Shown here in pieces: positions 45,562-54,045 of a stretch of 64,000 bases of DNA. The notes under the pieces were generated by a model. It was not told the origin of the DNA. It ran no database searches and saw only the letters and a list, made by a program, of their open reading frames with translations. Position 1 is the first letter of the stretch; every line of letters starts with the position of its first letter. The translations under genes were made by a program, and so were the position numbers. The stretch lies in contig NZ_AZAJ01000001.1 of NCBI RefSeq assembly GCF_000504205.1, positions 434,001-498,000 on the forward strand, read 5' to 3'. The stretch comes from Methanolobus tindarius DSM 2278. GTDB taxonomy: Archaea; Halobacteriota; Methanosarcinia; Methanosarcinales; Methanosarcinaceae.

Positions 45562-47122
45562 AAGAAAATACACTACCTTTTCCAGGTTCACTTTCCACAG
45601 AAACATCACCGCCGTGCATATCAACAAATCTTTTTACAAGTGAAAGTCCAAGCCCAGTTCCATCATATTTTCTTGATATCGTAGAGTCAATCTGCTGGAA
45701 AGGCATGAAAAGTTTCTTCAGATCATCCGGTGCAATACCTATCCCGTCATCTATTACCGAGAACTCAGCCATGTCTCCTTTAAGGCATGCTTTCAACATA
45801 ACATGGCCGCCATCAGGAGTAAACTTAATGGCGTTACTTGCAAGATTGAATAGTATTTGCTTAAAACGAACCCTGTCGGCTGTAAGAGATAGTGTCTTTG
45901 GCTCAATGGAAATGCTGATTTCAATATTCTTTTTTCTTGCAAATGGGGAAACTATGTTAAAGACATTGCCAAATTTCTCTTCCACAGAGAATGTCTCATA
46001 ATGTATTTCCATTTTTCCGGATTCTACTTTTGAAATGTCAAGAATATCATTGATAAGCTTTAAAAGATGTTTACCGCTATGGGATATATGACCAAGGGAC
46101 CGCTTCTGCTGGTCGTTCAGATCACCGTATGATTCATCAAGCAGAAGATCGGAGTAACCGATGACAGCGTTAAGAGGCGTACGCAGTTCATGGCTCATGG
46201 TTGCAAGGAATTCACTCTTTGTCCTGTTGGCCTCTTCAGCCATAATCTTAGAATTAATTATAGCCTCTTCAGCAGATTTACGTTCGGAAATATCCTGGAA
46301 GTTTTCAAGGATAAACTGGTTCCCTTCGATGAAAATTCTTTTTGAGTTTTTAAGGATCGGAGTTTTGGTACCATTTTTGCATTTTATAGCAGTATCCATT
46401 CCCTGGAAACCTTCAAGACCATCTACCCATATGGGACATTTTTTGGACAAAGAACCTTTGGGACAGACTATATCACATAGTTGCCCTATTAATTCCTCTC
46501 TTTTGTATCCTGTTATTTCGCAGGTACGCTGGTTCACATCCTCGATAATATAATCCTTTCCTATAATGAGAGTTCCGCCAGGCATGTTTTCATATAATAC
46601 TTTGAAGCGTTCTTCTATTTCCTTAAGGGTTTTCTCTGTATTTTTACTCTCGCTGATATCGTCAAGATAAAGAATTACTTTACTTCCCGTTTCAAGGGGA
46701 ACATAAACTGTTGACACAAAAAAATCTCTTCTGGTAATAGTTTCATCAGGCAGAAGAATATCCATATTACCTTCAACATGACGATGGTCTTTACCAGTCT
46801 CTAAAGTATCGATAACAATATTTCGGATAGAGCAACGTGAACATTCGGGAGTATTTCCACATCCATTGCCACGAACAGAGTTCACACATGAAAAAATGTC
46901 ACCACCCTGCATACCCAATACTGATGAAGGATCGCGGCCTATTAATGCAGCGCCTGCCTTGTTAATTTTTTCAATACGATAATTATCACCTATGACCAGC
47001 ATCAAATTAGGTGCATACTCAAAAGCAGCATCTGTTATCTTTTTAAGATCCAAATCATCAGGATTTTCATCTGATTTTCCTGGTTTACAATCCTCAGGAA
47101 CATTAACATTTTCCAGAACCAT
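45530..47122 (-). CDS. PAS-domain sensor histidine kinase with cysteine-rich PAS domains
   Basis: 530 residues, soluble. Two PAS domains (about 28-155 and 165-285) precede HisKA (MSHELRTPLNAVIGYSDLL, His about 311) and HATPase_c (GTGLGLSLVKRFVDMHGG). The first PAS has CVNSVRGNGCGNTPECSRC and the second LCDIVCPKGSLSKKCPIW, seven to eight cysteines in all. These clusters may bind an iron-sulfur or haem cofactor or respond to thiol redox. It is convergent with the kinase at 43855. Confidence 0.9.
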   Translation of the reverse strand: MVLENVNVPEDCKPGKSDENPDDLDLKKITDAAFEYAPNLMLVIGDNYRIEKINKAGAALIGRDPSSVLGMQGGDIFSCVNSVRGNGCGNTPECSRCSIRNIVIDTLETGKDHRHVEGNMDILLPDETITRRDFFVSTVYVPLETGSKVILYLDDISESKNTEKTLKEIEERFKVLYENMPGGTLIIGKDYIIEDVNQRTCEITGYKREELIGQLCDIVCPKGSLSKKCPIWVDGLEGFQGMDTAIKCKNGTKTPILKNSKRIFIEGNQFILENFQDISERKSAEEAIINSKIMAEEANRTKSEFLATMSHELRTPLNAVIGYSDLLLDESYGDLNDQQKRSLGHISHSGKHLLKLINDILDISKVESGKMEIHYETFSVEEKFGNVFNIVSPFARKKNIEISISIEPKTLSLTADRVRFKQILFNLASNAIKFTPDGGHVMLKACLKGDMAEFSVIDDGIGIAPDDLKKLFMPFQQIDSTISRKYDGTGLGLSLVKRFVDMHGGDVSVESEPGKGSVFSFRLPLDVVTH

Positions 47123-47686
47123 AATTTATCCCTGTTCAGAGTTATTCCAGATGAATAAAAGCCACCTTATACATTCTCCCAGATTATGCTTATCTTTTCT
47201 GTAAGACCGTATATTCAAGCAGTTATATATGGCACTTAAGAGAGAAGTTTTTCTCAATACCTGAATAACAATAATTTTTATTTATTTCCTTCCAACCAAC
47301 TAATTAGCAAAGACCAACAACAGTTATAGTCCATAATCAATAGTTACTAATGCATACTGCATATATTAATTAGTGTATAAAAGTATACTGGCATTATATG
47401 CAGCAAACTTTCTAATGTCACGTAACTACAGTAACAGGTATGTCGGACATGCAAACATTGCAAACATAATGTTTTTTTGACATGTGCTTTAGAAATTATT
47501 TTATAAAAACGTTGCTATTTTAGGCCGATTGTTGGATCGGAAAAGAACAGAAATTCTTGATTTGCAGAATAGTTCAAAAAAGAAAAACGAAGATAAATAA
47601 ATCAATTAATTGTATTCATTATTATATTAATTGTATAACAACCTCTGGTTTACAACTTTTATGAATTGAAATATCAATAATACAAG
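47123..47686. other. Intergenic region with hairpin-forming segment
   Basis: 564 AT-rich bases. Around 47440-47545 lie several short dyads: ATGTCGGACAT, AACATT...AATGTT followed by a T7 run, and CCGAT-TGTTGG-ATCGG. A TATA-like TGTATAAAAG is near 47374-47383. No protein-coding gene is visible. Confidence 0.45.
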
Positions 47687-48436
47687 TCAGATACTGATCT
47701 TCCTGAACAGATAGGAACCCACTACAACCATAAGAACAGTGAATCCTGAAAGAACCCCAAAACTTACAGCAGGATCAATCTGGGAGGTTCCAAGAAGACC
47801 ATACCTTATACCTTCTACACCATATGTAAGAGGATCCAGTAGTGTAAGTGACTTTACCCATTCCGGCAGGCTGTCTATTGGGAATAAGGCACCTGACAGG
47901 CCAAATATAGGGAAGATAACAAAGTTCATGATAAGCTGGAATCCATGCATATCCTCCATTCTTGAGGCAATTGCAATTCCAAAAGCTGTAAAAGCAAGAC
48001 CAATTAATGTCATGAAAATTATTGCCACAATAAATCCGGGAATATTACTGATTTCCAGTCCCATGAAAAGTGAGAGTACAAGAATAATAAGACCCTGAAT
48101 TACGGCTGTTGTAGCTCCTCCCACTGTCTGACCGAGCATTATTTCAAATCTTGACACAGGTGCCACAAGAGTTTCTTTAAGGAAACCGAACTGCTTGTCC
48201 CATATTATTTGTATGCCTGCAAAGACAGATGTGAAAAGAACACTCATGGAAATTATACCCGGCATGATAAAGCCAATGTAGCCCTGCTCCATTCCAGGCA
48301 TGACAACAACAGAATTCAGACCGAATCCAAGTACAAGGAAGAGGAATAGCGGCATACCAAGACTGCCAATTAGTCTGCTTTTTGAACGAATATAACGTTT
48401 TACGCTCCTGAGCCATATAGTATAAACGATATCCAT
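47687..48436 (-). CDS. ABC-2 type multidrug/antibiotic transporter permease
   Basis: 249 residues with six predicted TM helices. The conserved ABC-2 region includes GYIGFIMPGIISMSVLFTSVF and IFPIFGLSGALFPIDSLPEWVK. DrrB-like permeases pair with the DrrA-like ATPase encoded immediately upstream (gap of 1 base), forming an exporter of a hydrophobic compound. Third gene of the TetR-ATPase-permease operon. Confidence 0.93.
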   Translation of the reverse strand: MDIVYTIWLRSVKRYIRSKSRLIGSLGMPLFLFLVLGFGLNSVVVMPGMEQGYIGFIMPGIISMSVLFTSVFAGIQIIWDKQFGFLKETLVAPVSRFEIMLGQTVGGATTAVIQGLIILVLSLFMGLEISNIPGFIVAIIFMTLIGLAFTAFGIAIASRMEDMHGFQLIMNFVIFPIFGLSGALFPIDSLPEWVKSLTLLDPLTYGVEGIRYGLLGTSQIDPAVSFGVLSGFTVLMVVVGSYLFRKISI

Positions 48437-48437
48437 T

Positions 48438-49424
48438 TTATCTCCTCCCTGCCTTTCGCATCATTCGCATTTGATCTTTAGAACTTGCTTCCTCTTCCCT
48501 GATGGTTCTGCCTGTAAAATGCAGGAAAACATCTTCAAGGGTTGGTTTGTGAATAGAAAGGGATTTGATTTCAATATCATTTGCAGATGCAATATTTACG
48601 ATATTTGCAACATGTTTTTCAGCATTCTGTATTCCGATGGTTATTGATGAATCATGAAGTTCAATACTTTTAATCTCAGGCATGGATTTTATTGCTGAAT
48701 AGAGAGCATCCCTTTCAGGTGATACGAGAGTTATCACATCACCACCAATATCATTTTTGAGATTTTCAGAGGTATCCATAGCTATTATCCTGCCTTTGTC
48801 AATTATGGCTATACGATGACAGAGCTTGTCAGCTTCCTCCATGTAATGAGTTGTAAGGATTATGGTGATACCTTTTTCTTTGTTCAGTCTGTCAATGTAG
48901 TCCCATAGGTGGTTTCTTGTCTGTGGGTCAAGGCCAAGGGTTGGCTCATCAAGGAAAAGAACCTGTGGTTCGTGCATCAGACCACGTGCTATCTCTAAAC
49001 GTCGCCTCATCCCTCCTGAGTATGTTTTCACAAGATTGTCTTTTTTATCGAAAAGTTCCACAAGCTTCAGGAGTTCAGTTATTTTCTTTTGCCTCGCTCT
49101 TTTAGGAATCCTGTATAGCCTTCCATGAAAATCCATATTTTCATAAGCAGTAAGCTCCTCATCAAGGCTCTGATCCTGAAAAACGATTCCTATGGATTTC
49201 CGGACATTGTCCTGATCCTTCAATATGTCAAAACCATTCACTGATGCTTTCCCTGAACTTGGAGGAAGCATTGTTGAAAGCATGGACATTGTTGTGGTTT
49301 TCCCGGCTCCGTTAGGACCGAGCAGACCAAATACTTCACCTTTTTTTATGCTGAAAGACAGGTCATCTACGGCAGTGAAATCAGCAAATTTCCGTACCAG
49401 GTTCTCAACTTTAATTGCATACAT
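48438..49424 (-). CDS. ABC transporter ATP-binding protein (DrrA-like)
   Basis: 328 residues. Walker A LGPNGAGKTTTMSML, signature LVKTYSGGMRRRLEIARGL, Walker B QVLFLDEPTLGLD, and the H-loop in LTTHYMEEAD. The C-terminal ~90 residues match the DrrA-type regulatory domain. It powers the ABC-2 permease downstream. The gene starts 3 bases after the TetR regulator's stop. Confidence 0.95.
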   Translation of the reverse strand: MYAIKVENLVRKFADFTAVDDLSFSIKKGEVFGLLGPNGAGKTTTMSMLSTMLPPSSGKASVNGFDILKDQDNVRKSIGIVFQDQSLDEELTAYENMDFHGRLYRIPKRARQKKITELLKLVELFDKKDNLVKTYSGGMRRRLEIARGLMHEPQVLFLDEPTLGLDPQTRNHLWDYIDRLNKEKGITIILTTHYMEEADKLCHRIAIIDKGRIIAMDTSENLKNDIGGDVITLVSPERDALYSAIKSMPEIKSIELHDSSITIGIQNAEKHVANIVNIASANDIEIKSLSIHKPTLEDVFLHFTGRTIREEEASSKDQMRMMRKAGRR

Positions 49425-49427
49425 TTT

Positions 49428-50039
49428 TCATACACCAATGCCTTCAAATATGATATCGATTTTTGAGGAAATATCTCCTGAAAATGAATAGTCGGTTTCT
49501 GAGTGTAACCAGGTCATGAGACTGTGGAAGTAGACCGCATAGATAGTTTCTGATGCCAGCTTTGGATCAATATTGGATTTAATGGCACCTTTGTCAATGC
49601 CTTCTCGTATGAAGTCTCCAAGCATATTGATGAACTGTTCATGTTTCTTATTTCTGACAGATTCATCCGCTGGTTTTTTCCCGGAGGAAATTATCATTTT
49701 TCTATGCTCAAAGGCTAATAACCTTAGGAGTTCCCTGTCTTTTTCATAATATTCAGCCACAAGAACAAGAAATTCCCTGATTTTTTCCCTTGATGAAATG
49801 TCACGAAGCATTTGCTCTTTCATGATACTAACTATGAATTCTTCCCTTTGTTCTTTGAAATAAAAGAGAAGTGATTCTTTTGTAGGGAAATAATTGAAAA
49901 AAGTACCTTTGGCAATACCTGCTTCTTTAGTAATTTCATCAACCGTTGTGCACTCAAATCCTTTTTCCTTAAACAGTCGACTGGATATTTCAAATATCCT
50001 GTTACGGGTTTCTTTTTTCTTTTTCTCTCGCAGGGACAT
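49428..50039 (-). CDS. TetR/AcrR-family regulator of the ABC exporter operon
   Basis: 203 residues. The N-terminal HTH is TRNRIFEISSRLFKEKGFECTTVDEITKEAGIAKGTFFNYFPTKESLL; the C-terminal helical domain (about 70-200) would bind the inducer. It heads the operon TetR-ATPase-permease and very likely represses it through the tandem palindromes 26-55 bases upstream of its own start. An inducing compound, probably the exporter's substrate, is unknown. Confidence 0.93.
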   Translation of the reverse strand: MSLREKKKKETRNRIFEISSRLFKEKGFECTTVDEITKEAGIAKGTFFNYFPTKESLLFYFKEQREEFIVSIMKEQMLRDISSREKIREFLVLVAEYYEKDRELLRLLAFEHRKMIISSGKKPADESVRNKKHEQFINMLGDFIREGIDKGAIKSNIDPKLASETIYAVYFHSLMTWLHSETDYSFSGDISSKIDIIFEGIGV

Positions 50040-50064
50040 GGAACCTCATCAATCACTACTAAAC

Positions 50065-50094
50065 ATGACTGGAGTCATAAATGACTGCAGTCAT
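50065..50094. promoter_or_regulatory. Tandem TetR operator
   Basis: Two 14-bp palindromes: ATGACTGGAGTCAT (50065-50078, one central pair mismatched) and ATGACTGCAGTCAT (50081-50094, perfect), centres 16 bases apart. They lie between the TetR gene (start 50039) and the divergent carboxymuconolactone decarboxylase-like gene (start 50164), and so could control both. Confidence 0.8.
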
Positions 50095-50163
50095 ATTTAA
50101 ACATTGTCAATACCAGAAACTAGATAAAATACCTGTTTGAGACTAGAATCCGGAGTAAATAAC

Positions 50164-50463
50164 ATGGATGAACACCCATTAAAAATAATACAGGACAAAG
50201 ACACCGATTTATTCAACATAATTGAATCAACTATTGAAAATGCACTTTCGGAAGGCAGCATGCCATTGAAATACAAATTTCTTATTGCCATGGCACTTGA
50301 TGCTGACCATGGAGCCGTAGACGGAGTAAAAGTGCTTGCAATCCAGGCAATGGAAGCGGGTGCAACAAAAGAAGAGGTTATGGAAGCAGTGCGCATTGCG
50401 AACTACATTGGTGGCATTGGAAGTGTTTACACCGCAGCCAATGCCCTGAGAGACATATTATAG
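50164..50463 (+). CDS. Carboxymuconolactone decarboxylase/AhpD-like protein lacking catalytic cysteines
   Basis: 99 residues from ATG 50164 (GGAG 8 bases upstream). The fold motif MPLKYKFLIAMALDADHGAVDGVKVLAIQAMEAGATKEEVMEAVRIANYIGG is that of the CMD/AhpD family. The position of the AhpD CxxC redox pair reads DHGAVDG, so peroxidase/disulfide chemistry through that pair is not possible. It shares the TetR operator region with the exporter operon and may be co-regulated with it. Confidence 0.85.
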   Translation: MDEHPLKIIQDKDTDLFNIIESTIENALSEGSMPLKYKFLIAMALDADHGAVDGVKVLAIQAMEAGATKEEVMEAVRIANYIGGIGSVYTAANALRDIL

Positions 50464-50572
50464 ATAAAAGTTATCAGTAAAGGAGTAAAATATATTACTT
50501 CCTGCTATGCGATAGCAGAACATAATCTTTTCATTTTTTACATCCAGCATACGCATTTCAATCATTTTGATT

Positions 50573-51064
50573 CTACATCACCGGATTCAGAATCATTATC
50601 TCATAATTGAGGTAAGCTGCGAAAGACACCCAGATGATATAAGGAGCCAGCAATACACCTGCAGGTCTTGAAATCCTGTAGAACTGTATAATATTAACAA
50701 CTATCAGGATCCAGAGTAATGTGATTCCTACAAGTCCCAATCGTGGAGACTGTAATCCAAAGAACAGGTAAGACCATATAAAATTAAAGAACAACTGGAC
50801 GATAAATATTGACATGGCGGTTTTTACCTGTGAAACAGACCATCCTTTTTGCCAGACAATATAGAATGCGATTCCCATTAAAAGGTAAAGAAGAGTCCAC
50901 ACGATTGAAAAACTCCAGTTTGGAGGAACAAGTGCAGGTTTTTCCAGATATGCATACCATGTTGGAATTGAACTTACTGTAATAAATCCACCGAGTATTC
51001 CGGGTATCTGGCAGACGATTATTGAGATAATTAATTGTTTCCAATTAACATTTGAAGCTTTCAT
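50573..51064 (-). CDS. tspO: TspO/MBR-family tryptophan-rich membrane protein
   Basis: 163 residues with five TM helices and the family signatures WYAYLEKPALVPPNWSF, VWTLLYLLMGIAFYIVW and NFIWSYLFFGLQSPRLGL. TspO proteins bind tetrapyrroles and sterol-like lipids and are linked to stress responses. Here the substrate could be a corrinoid or haem intermediate. A TGTATGA dyad lies about 95 bases upstream of the gene. Confidence 0.93.
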   Translation of the reverse strand: MKASNVNWKQLIISIIVCQIPGILGGFITVSSIPTWYAYLEKPALVPPNWSFSIVWTLLYLLMGIAFYIVWQKGWSVSQVKTAMSIFIVQLFFNFIWSYLFFGLQSPRLGLVGITLLWILIVVNIIQFYRISRPAGVLLAPYIIWVSFAAYLNYEIMILNPVM

Positions 51065-51156
51065 TTTTAAATTACTCCCACATACATATCATATTAAATA
51101 GAACTTAAACTTAAGCATGAAACATCATAATCTTAATACAGCCAATTTGCCATAAA

Positions 51157-51174
51157 TGTATGATATTTCATACA
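51157..51174. promoter_or_regulatory. TGTATGA...TCATACA dyad (copy 4)
   Basis: TGTATGA-TATT-TCATACA, perfect 7+7, located 93-110 bases upstream of tspO and just downstream of the BrkB-like gene end. Confidence 0.4.
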
Positions 51175-51200
51175 ATCATGATATGTAGTCACACATCTGA

Positions 51201-52055
51201 TTACAAACTCGTATTCTGCACCTTTGAATCATAATCAGCATACACTCCTGTGAATACTATCATAAAAGTTACGATGATAGAAGACATATATATCCACAGA
51301 AGTACCACAAGTATTGATCCAATTGTCCCGTAAACGGTTGTGATATTGCTGTAGGAAAGATAGATACCAATCACATATTTTCCCAGTGTCAGTAAAAGTA
51401 CTGTTAAAAATGAACCGGTAAATACATACTTGAGATTCACCCTGGCATCGGGAAGTACCCTGAAGAGATACATGAAAAGAACAATAAGTGTTATGAAATT
51501 TATACCAAAACTTGCATACTGAACAGTACCCACTGATATTGAAAATGCTGTCTGTAAAGCATCGGATATCACAAAGAAGATCATTTCAAAAAGAGTGCTC
51601 ACGGATACAAGCATCCCAAATGCAAGGGCTGCAATCAGAGCGGATAGTCTTGTATGGAAAAAGTTATGCAACCAGTGTTTGTTTGAAGGAGCGAGATTCC
51701 ACATTTTGTTTATCAGTTTCTTTATCTGGAAGAAGATGTTGCCTGCACTCCAGAGGTAGATCAGAAAACTGAACACAATCCCAAAGTTACTGGGAGTACT
51801 CACAGAAAGCTGTGTAAAAAGAGAATTTAAAGTTTCTATTGCAACATCATCTGCAAATACTGATGCATCCGTTAAGATAGCTGCTTTCAACAATTGTTGT
51901 TTCAGGAAGATGCTTCCCATAAATAATGTGAAAAGAAGCAAAGATGGAAGACCGATAAGTGCGTGGAAGGAAAGTGATGCGCTATTTGTTATCCCATCCT
52001 CTATGGTCCATTTATCCAGCGTTGTTTTCATAATCTCTTGAAATTGAGAAAGCAT
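51201..52055 (-). CDS. YihY/BrkB-family membrane protein
   Basis: 284 residues with about six TM helices and the BrkB signature ASLSFHALIGLPSLLLFTL at the N-terminus, WSAGNIFFQIKKLINKMWN, and YGTIGSILVVLLWIYMSS. The family is often called ribonuclease BN in old annotation, which is not supported; its function is probably membrane transport. It is divergent from the AI-2E family gene at 52145. Confidence 0.9.
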   Translation of the reverse strand: MLSQFQEIMKTTLDKWTIEDGITNSASLSFHALIGLPSLLLFTLFMGSIFLKQQLLKAAILTDASVFADDVAIETLNSLFTQLSVSTPSNFGIVFSFLIYLWSAGNIFFQIKKLINKMWNLAPSNKHWLHNFFHTRLSALIAALAFGMLVSVSTLFEMIFFVISDALQTAFSISVGTVQYASFGINFITLIVLFMYLFRVLPDARVNLKYVFTGSFLTVLLLTLGKYVIGIYLSYSNITTVYGTIGSILVVLLWIYMSSIIVTFMIVFTGVYADYDSKVQNTSL

Positions 52056-52144
52056 TTATAAGAATATTTATGTTATAGAATATATTAGTTATCAGAAGAA
52101 ATAAAAGAATACATAGATAATAGCCTTAAATATCATAAAAAAGA

Positions 52145-53197
52145 ATGGAAGAAGTAATGAATAATTCCAGTAAAATGGCACAGGCATTACTGATACTTGC
52201 AATACTTGCAGCAGTCCTTTTGTATGCACTGTATCCTTACATAAACGCATTTTTCGGTGCATTTATTCTATATGTTGTCTTCAAACCTTTGTACACTTAC
52301 CTTATTACAAAACAGAAGATCAACAAAAGAGTGGCTGCTTTTACAATAATACTTCTTACTATTGTCCTTATACTGATACCTCTGTATTTCCTTATGACTA
52401 TAATTATAATCCAGATACAGAGTGTTATATTTGATACGGATACTTTACTGGCACAATTGGCAAATATCAATACCTACGTAGAACAATTTAGTTCAGCCAC
52501 TCTGCCAATCGGGATCAATTTACAGGAAAAGCTCACAGAGATTGTGACAGCTGCAGCAAACTATTTCAGCATTTTACTTGTTAATGCTGTCCAGAGTATC
52601 GGACAGAGAATTATAGAATTTGTAATCATGTATTTCCTGCTCTATTATCTGCTGGTTGGCATAAATTCAACTTGTTCTGCCAAACTTACAAATGCAATAC
52701 CATTCAGCAGGGAAAATACAGAACTGCTACAAAAGGAATTTACAAATATTGTCAATGCAACACTCATAAGTTCAGGAATAATTGCTGTAGTCCAGGGTGG
52801 GTTGCTTACAATCACATTCCTTCTGTTTGGAGTTTCCGGAGCATTCCTCTGGGGATTTATAGCTATGATCCTTTCATTCCTACCTGTTGTAGGAGCACCG
52901 ATAATCTGGATCCCTGCCGTTATAGTTCAGATAATTCAGCAGGACTATCTTGCAGCCGTAGGAATACTTATCGGCGGCGTTATTATTAGTTCTATTGACA
53001 ATTTCCTCAGACCAGCCATACAGGACAAAGTTGGAAAAATCCACCCACTTGAATCACTCATCGGAGTTATTATAGGCCTGAACCTGTTTGGACTTCTGGG
53101 AATTATCATAGGGCCTTTACTGATCTCTTATGTTGTCCTTATGGCAAAGATGTTCAACGAAGAGTATCTGTCTGAAAATAAAACAGATACAGATTAA
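52145..53197 (+). CDS. AI-2E family (PerM) membrane transporter
   Basis: 350 residues with about seven to eight TM helices and the family pattern GVSGAFLWGFIAMILSFLPVVGAPIIWIPA and IGLNLFGLLGIIIGPLL. Members include AI-2 exporters and sodium/proton antiporters; the substrate here cannot be told. A second ATG at 52157 is an alternative start. A hairpin at the stop codon may end transcription. Confidence 0.9.
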   Translation: MEEVMNNSSKMAQALLILAILAAVLLYALYPYINAFFGAFILYVVFKPLYTYLITKQKINKRVAAFTIILLTIVLILIPLYFLMTIIIIQIQSVIFDTDTLLAQLANINTYVEQFSSATLPIGINLQEKLTEIVTAAANYFSILLVNAVQSIGQRIIEFVIMYFLLYYLLVGINSTCSAKLTNAIPFSRENTELLQKEFTNIVNATLISSGIIAVVQGGLLTITFLLFGVSGAFLWGFIAMILSFLPVVGAPIIWIPAVIVQIIQQDYLAAVGILIGGVIISSIDNFLRPAIQDKVGKIHPLESLIGVIIGLNLFGLLGIIIGPLLISYVVLMAKMFNEEYLSENKTDTD

Positions 53198-53203
53198 CTG
53201 TAT
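53187..53203 (+). terminator. Hairpin at the end of the AI-2E family gene
   Basis: ATACAG-ATTAA-CTGTAT followed by TTTTC, overlapping the stop codon at 53195-53197. Confidence 0.4.
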
Positions 53204-53241
53204 TTTCAGAGAAAGTTATTAGTTCACAAGCGATGGTGGGC

Positions 53242-53251
53242 AATTTATATA
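53242..53251 (+). promoter_or_regulatory. TATA box of the corrinoid protein gene
   Basis: ATTTATATATACATG includes a strong TTTATATATA. The start codon at 53290 is about 40-48 bases downstream, giving a leader of about 15-20 bases. Confidence 0.55.
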
Positions 53252-53289
53252 TACATGTTTTACGGAATACAATTGCTGAGTTCCTTGTA

Positions 53290-54045
53290 ATGACATATGG
53301 AAAATTCAAGCACAATAGTGAATTTCGAAGTGATCCTGTGCTACCTACAAAAGAATATCTTGATCGAGCAATTGAAACTGTATTAAGTCTCAATGATAAA
53401 GAAGCATGCAAAATTGCATATGAAGCACTGAAACTTGGAATTGATACTCAATATCTTTTAGAGCATGGTTTTCATGCTGCTCTCTCTTTAATGAAGGATA
53501 TGTTCGATGAAGGTAAAGTTTATCTCCCACATATGATTGCGGCTGCCGACGCTGTGCAAGCTGCAACTAAGATTTTGATTCCAAACCCCGGCGAGAACAT
53601 TCTCAAAAATTCAAAAGGTATTGTGCTTCTTGGCACCATAGAGGGAGACATCCATTCTATAGGAAAGGACATCGTTGCAACATCCCTTCAGCTAAACGGC
53701 TATGAAGTTATCGATCTTGGAGTGGATGTGCCAGTGGACACCTTTGTTGAAATGGCAATAAAATTCAACCCGGATGTGGTAGCAACATCTGCCCTTATGG
53801 CAATCACCATGACAAACCAGATGACACTGGAAGAGAGTCTCAGGGAAGCAGGCATCAGGGATAAATTGAAAACGATGGTTGGAGGAACACCTGTCACCCT
53901 GGAATGGGCCAGAGAAATAGGTGCTGACATATATGGTGACAATGCATCCGATGCACTCAGAAAAGTAAATTCCATCATGTGGCCTGAAAATAAACAACAA
54001 TTAATCGTAGATAAAAAAAATAGTTCTGAAAATATCTGTTACTGA
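53290..54045 (+). CDS. Methyltransferase corrinoid (cobalamin-binding) protein, MtbC/MttC/MtaC-like
   Basis: About 251 residues. I place the start at ATG 53290, because an upstream in-frame GTG falls before the TATA box. A helical cap domain (about 20-105, DKEACKIAYEALKLGIDTQYLLEHGF...KVYLPHMI) precedes the B12-binding Rossmann domain with GDIHSIGKDIVATSLQLNGYEVIDLG; His 122 of DxHxxG is the lower cobalt ligand. Such proteins carry methyl groups from methylamines, methanol or methylthiols to coenzyme M. No cognate methyltransferase is adjacent, which is unusual. Confidence 0.9.
   Translation: MTYGKFKHNSEFRSDPVLPTKEYLDRAIETVLSLNDKEACKIAYEALKLGIDTQYLLEHGFHAALSLMKDMFDEGKVYLPHMIAAADAVQAATKILIPNPGENILKNSKGIVLLGTIEGDIHSIGKDIVATSLQLNGYEVIDLGVDVPVDTFVEMAIKFNPDVVATSALMAITMTNQMTLEESLREAGIRDKLKTMVGGTPVTLEWAREIGADIYGDNASDALRKVNSIMWPENKQQLIVDKKNSSENICY

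Noticed and set aside
53233-53289. Upstream extension of the corrinoid protein (GTG at 53233)
   Set aside because: The strong TATA box at 53242-53251 lies inside it, so the extension would precede the transcription start.
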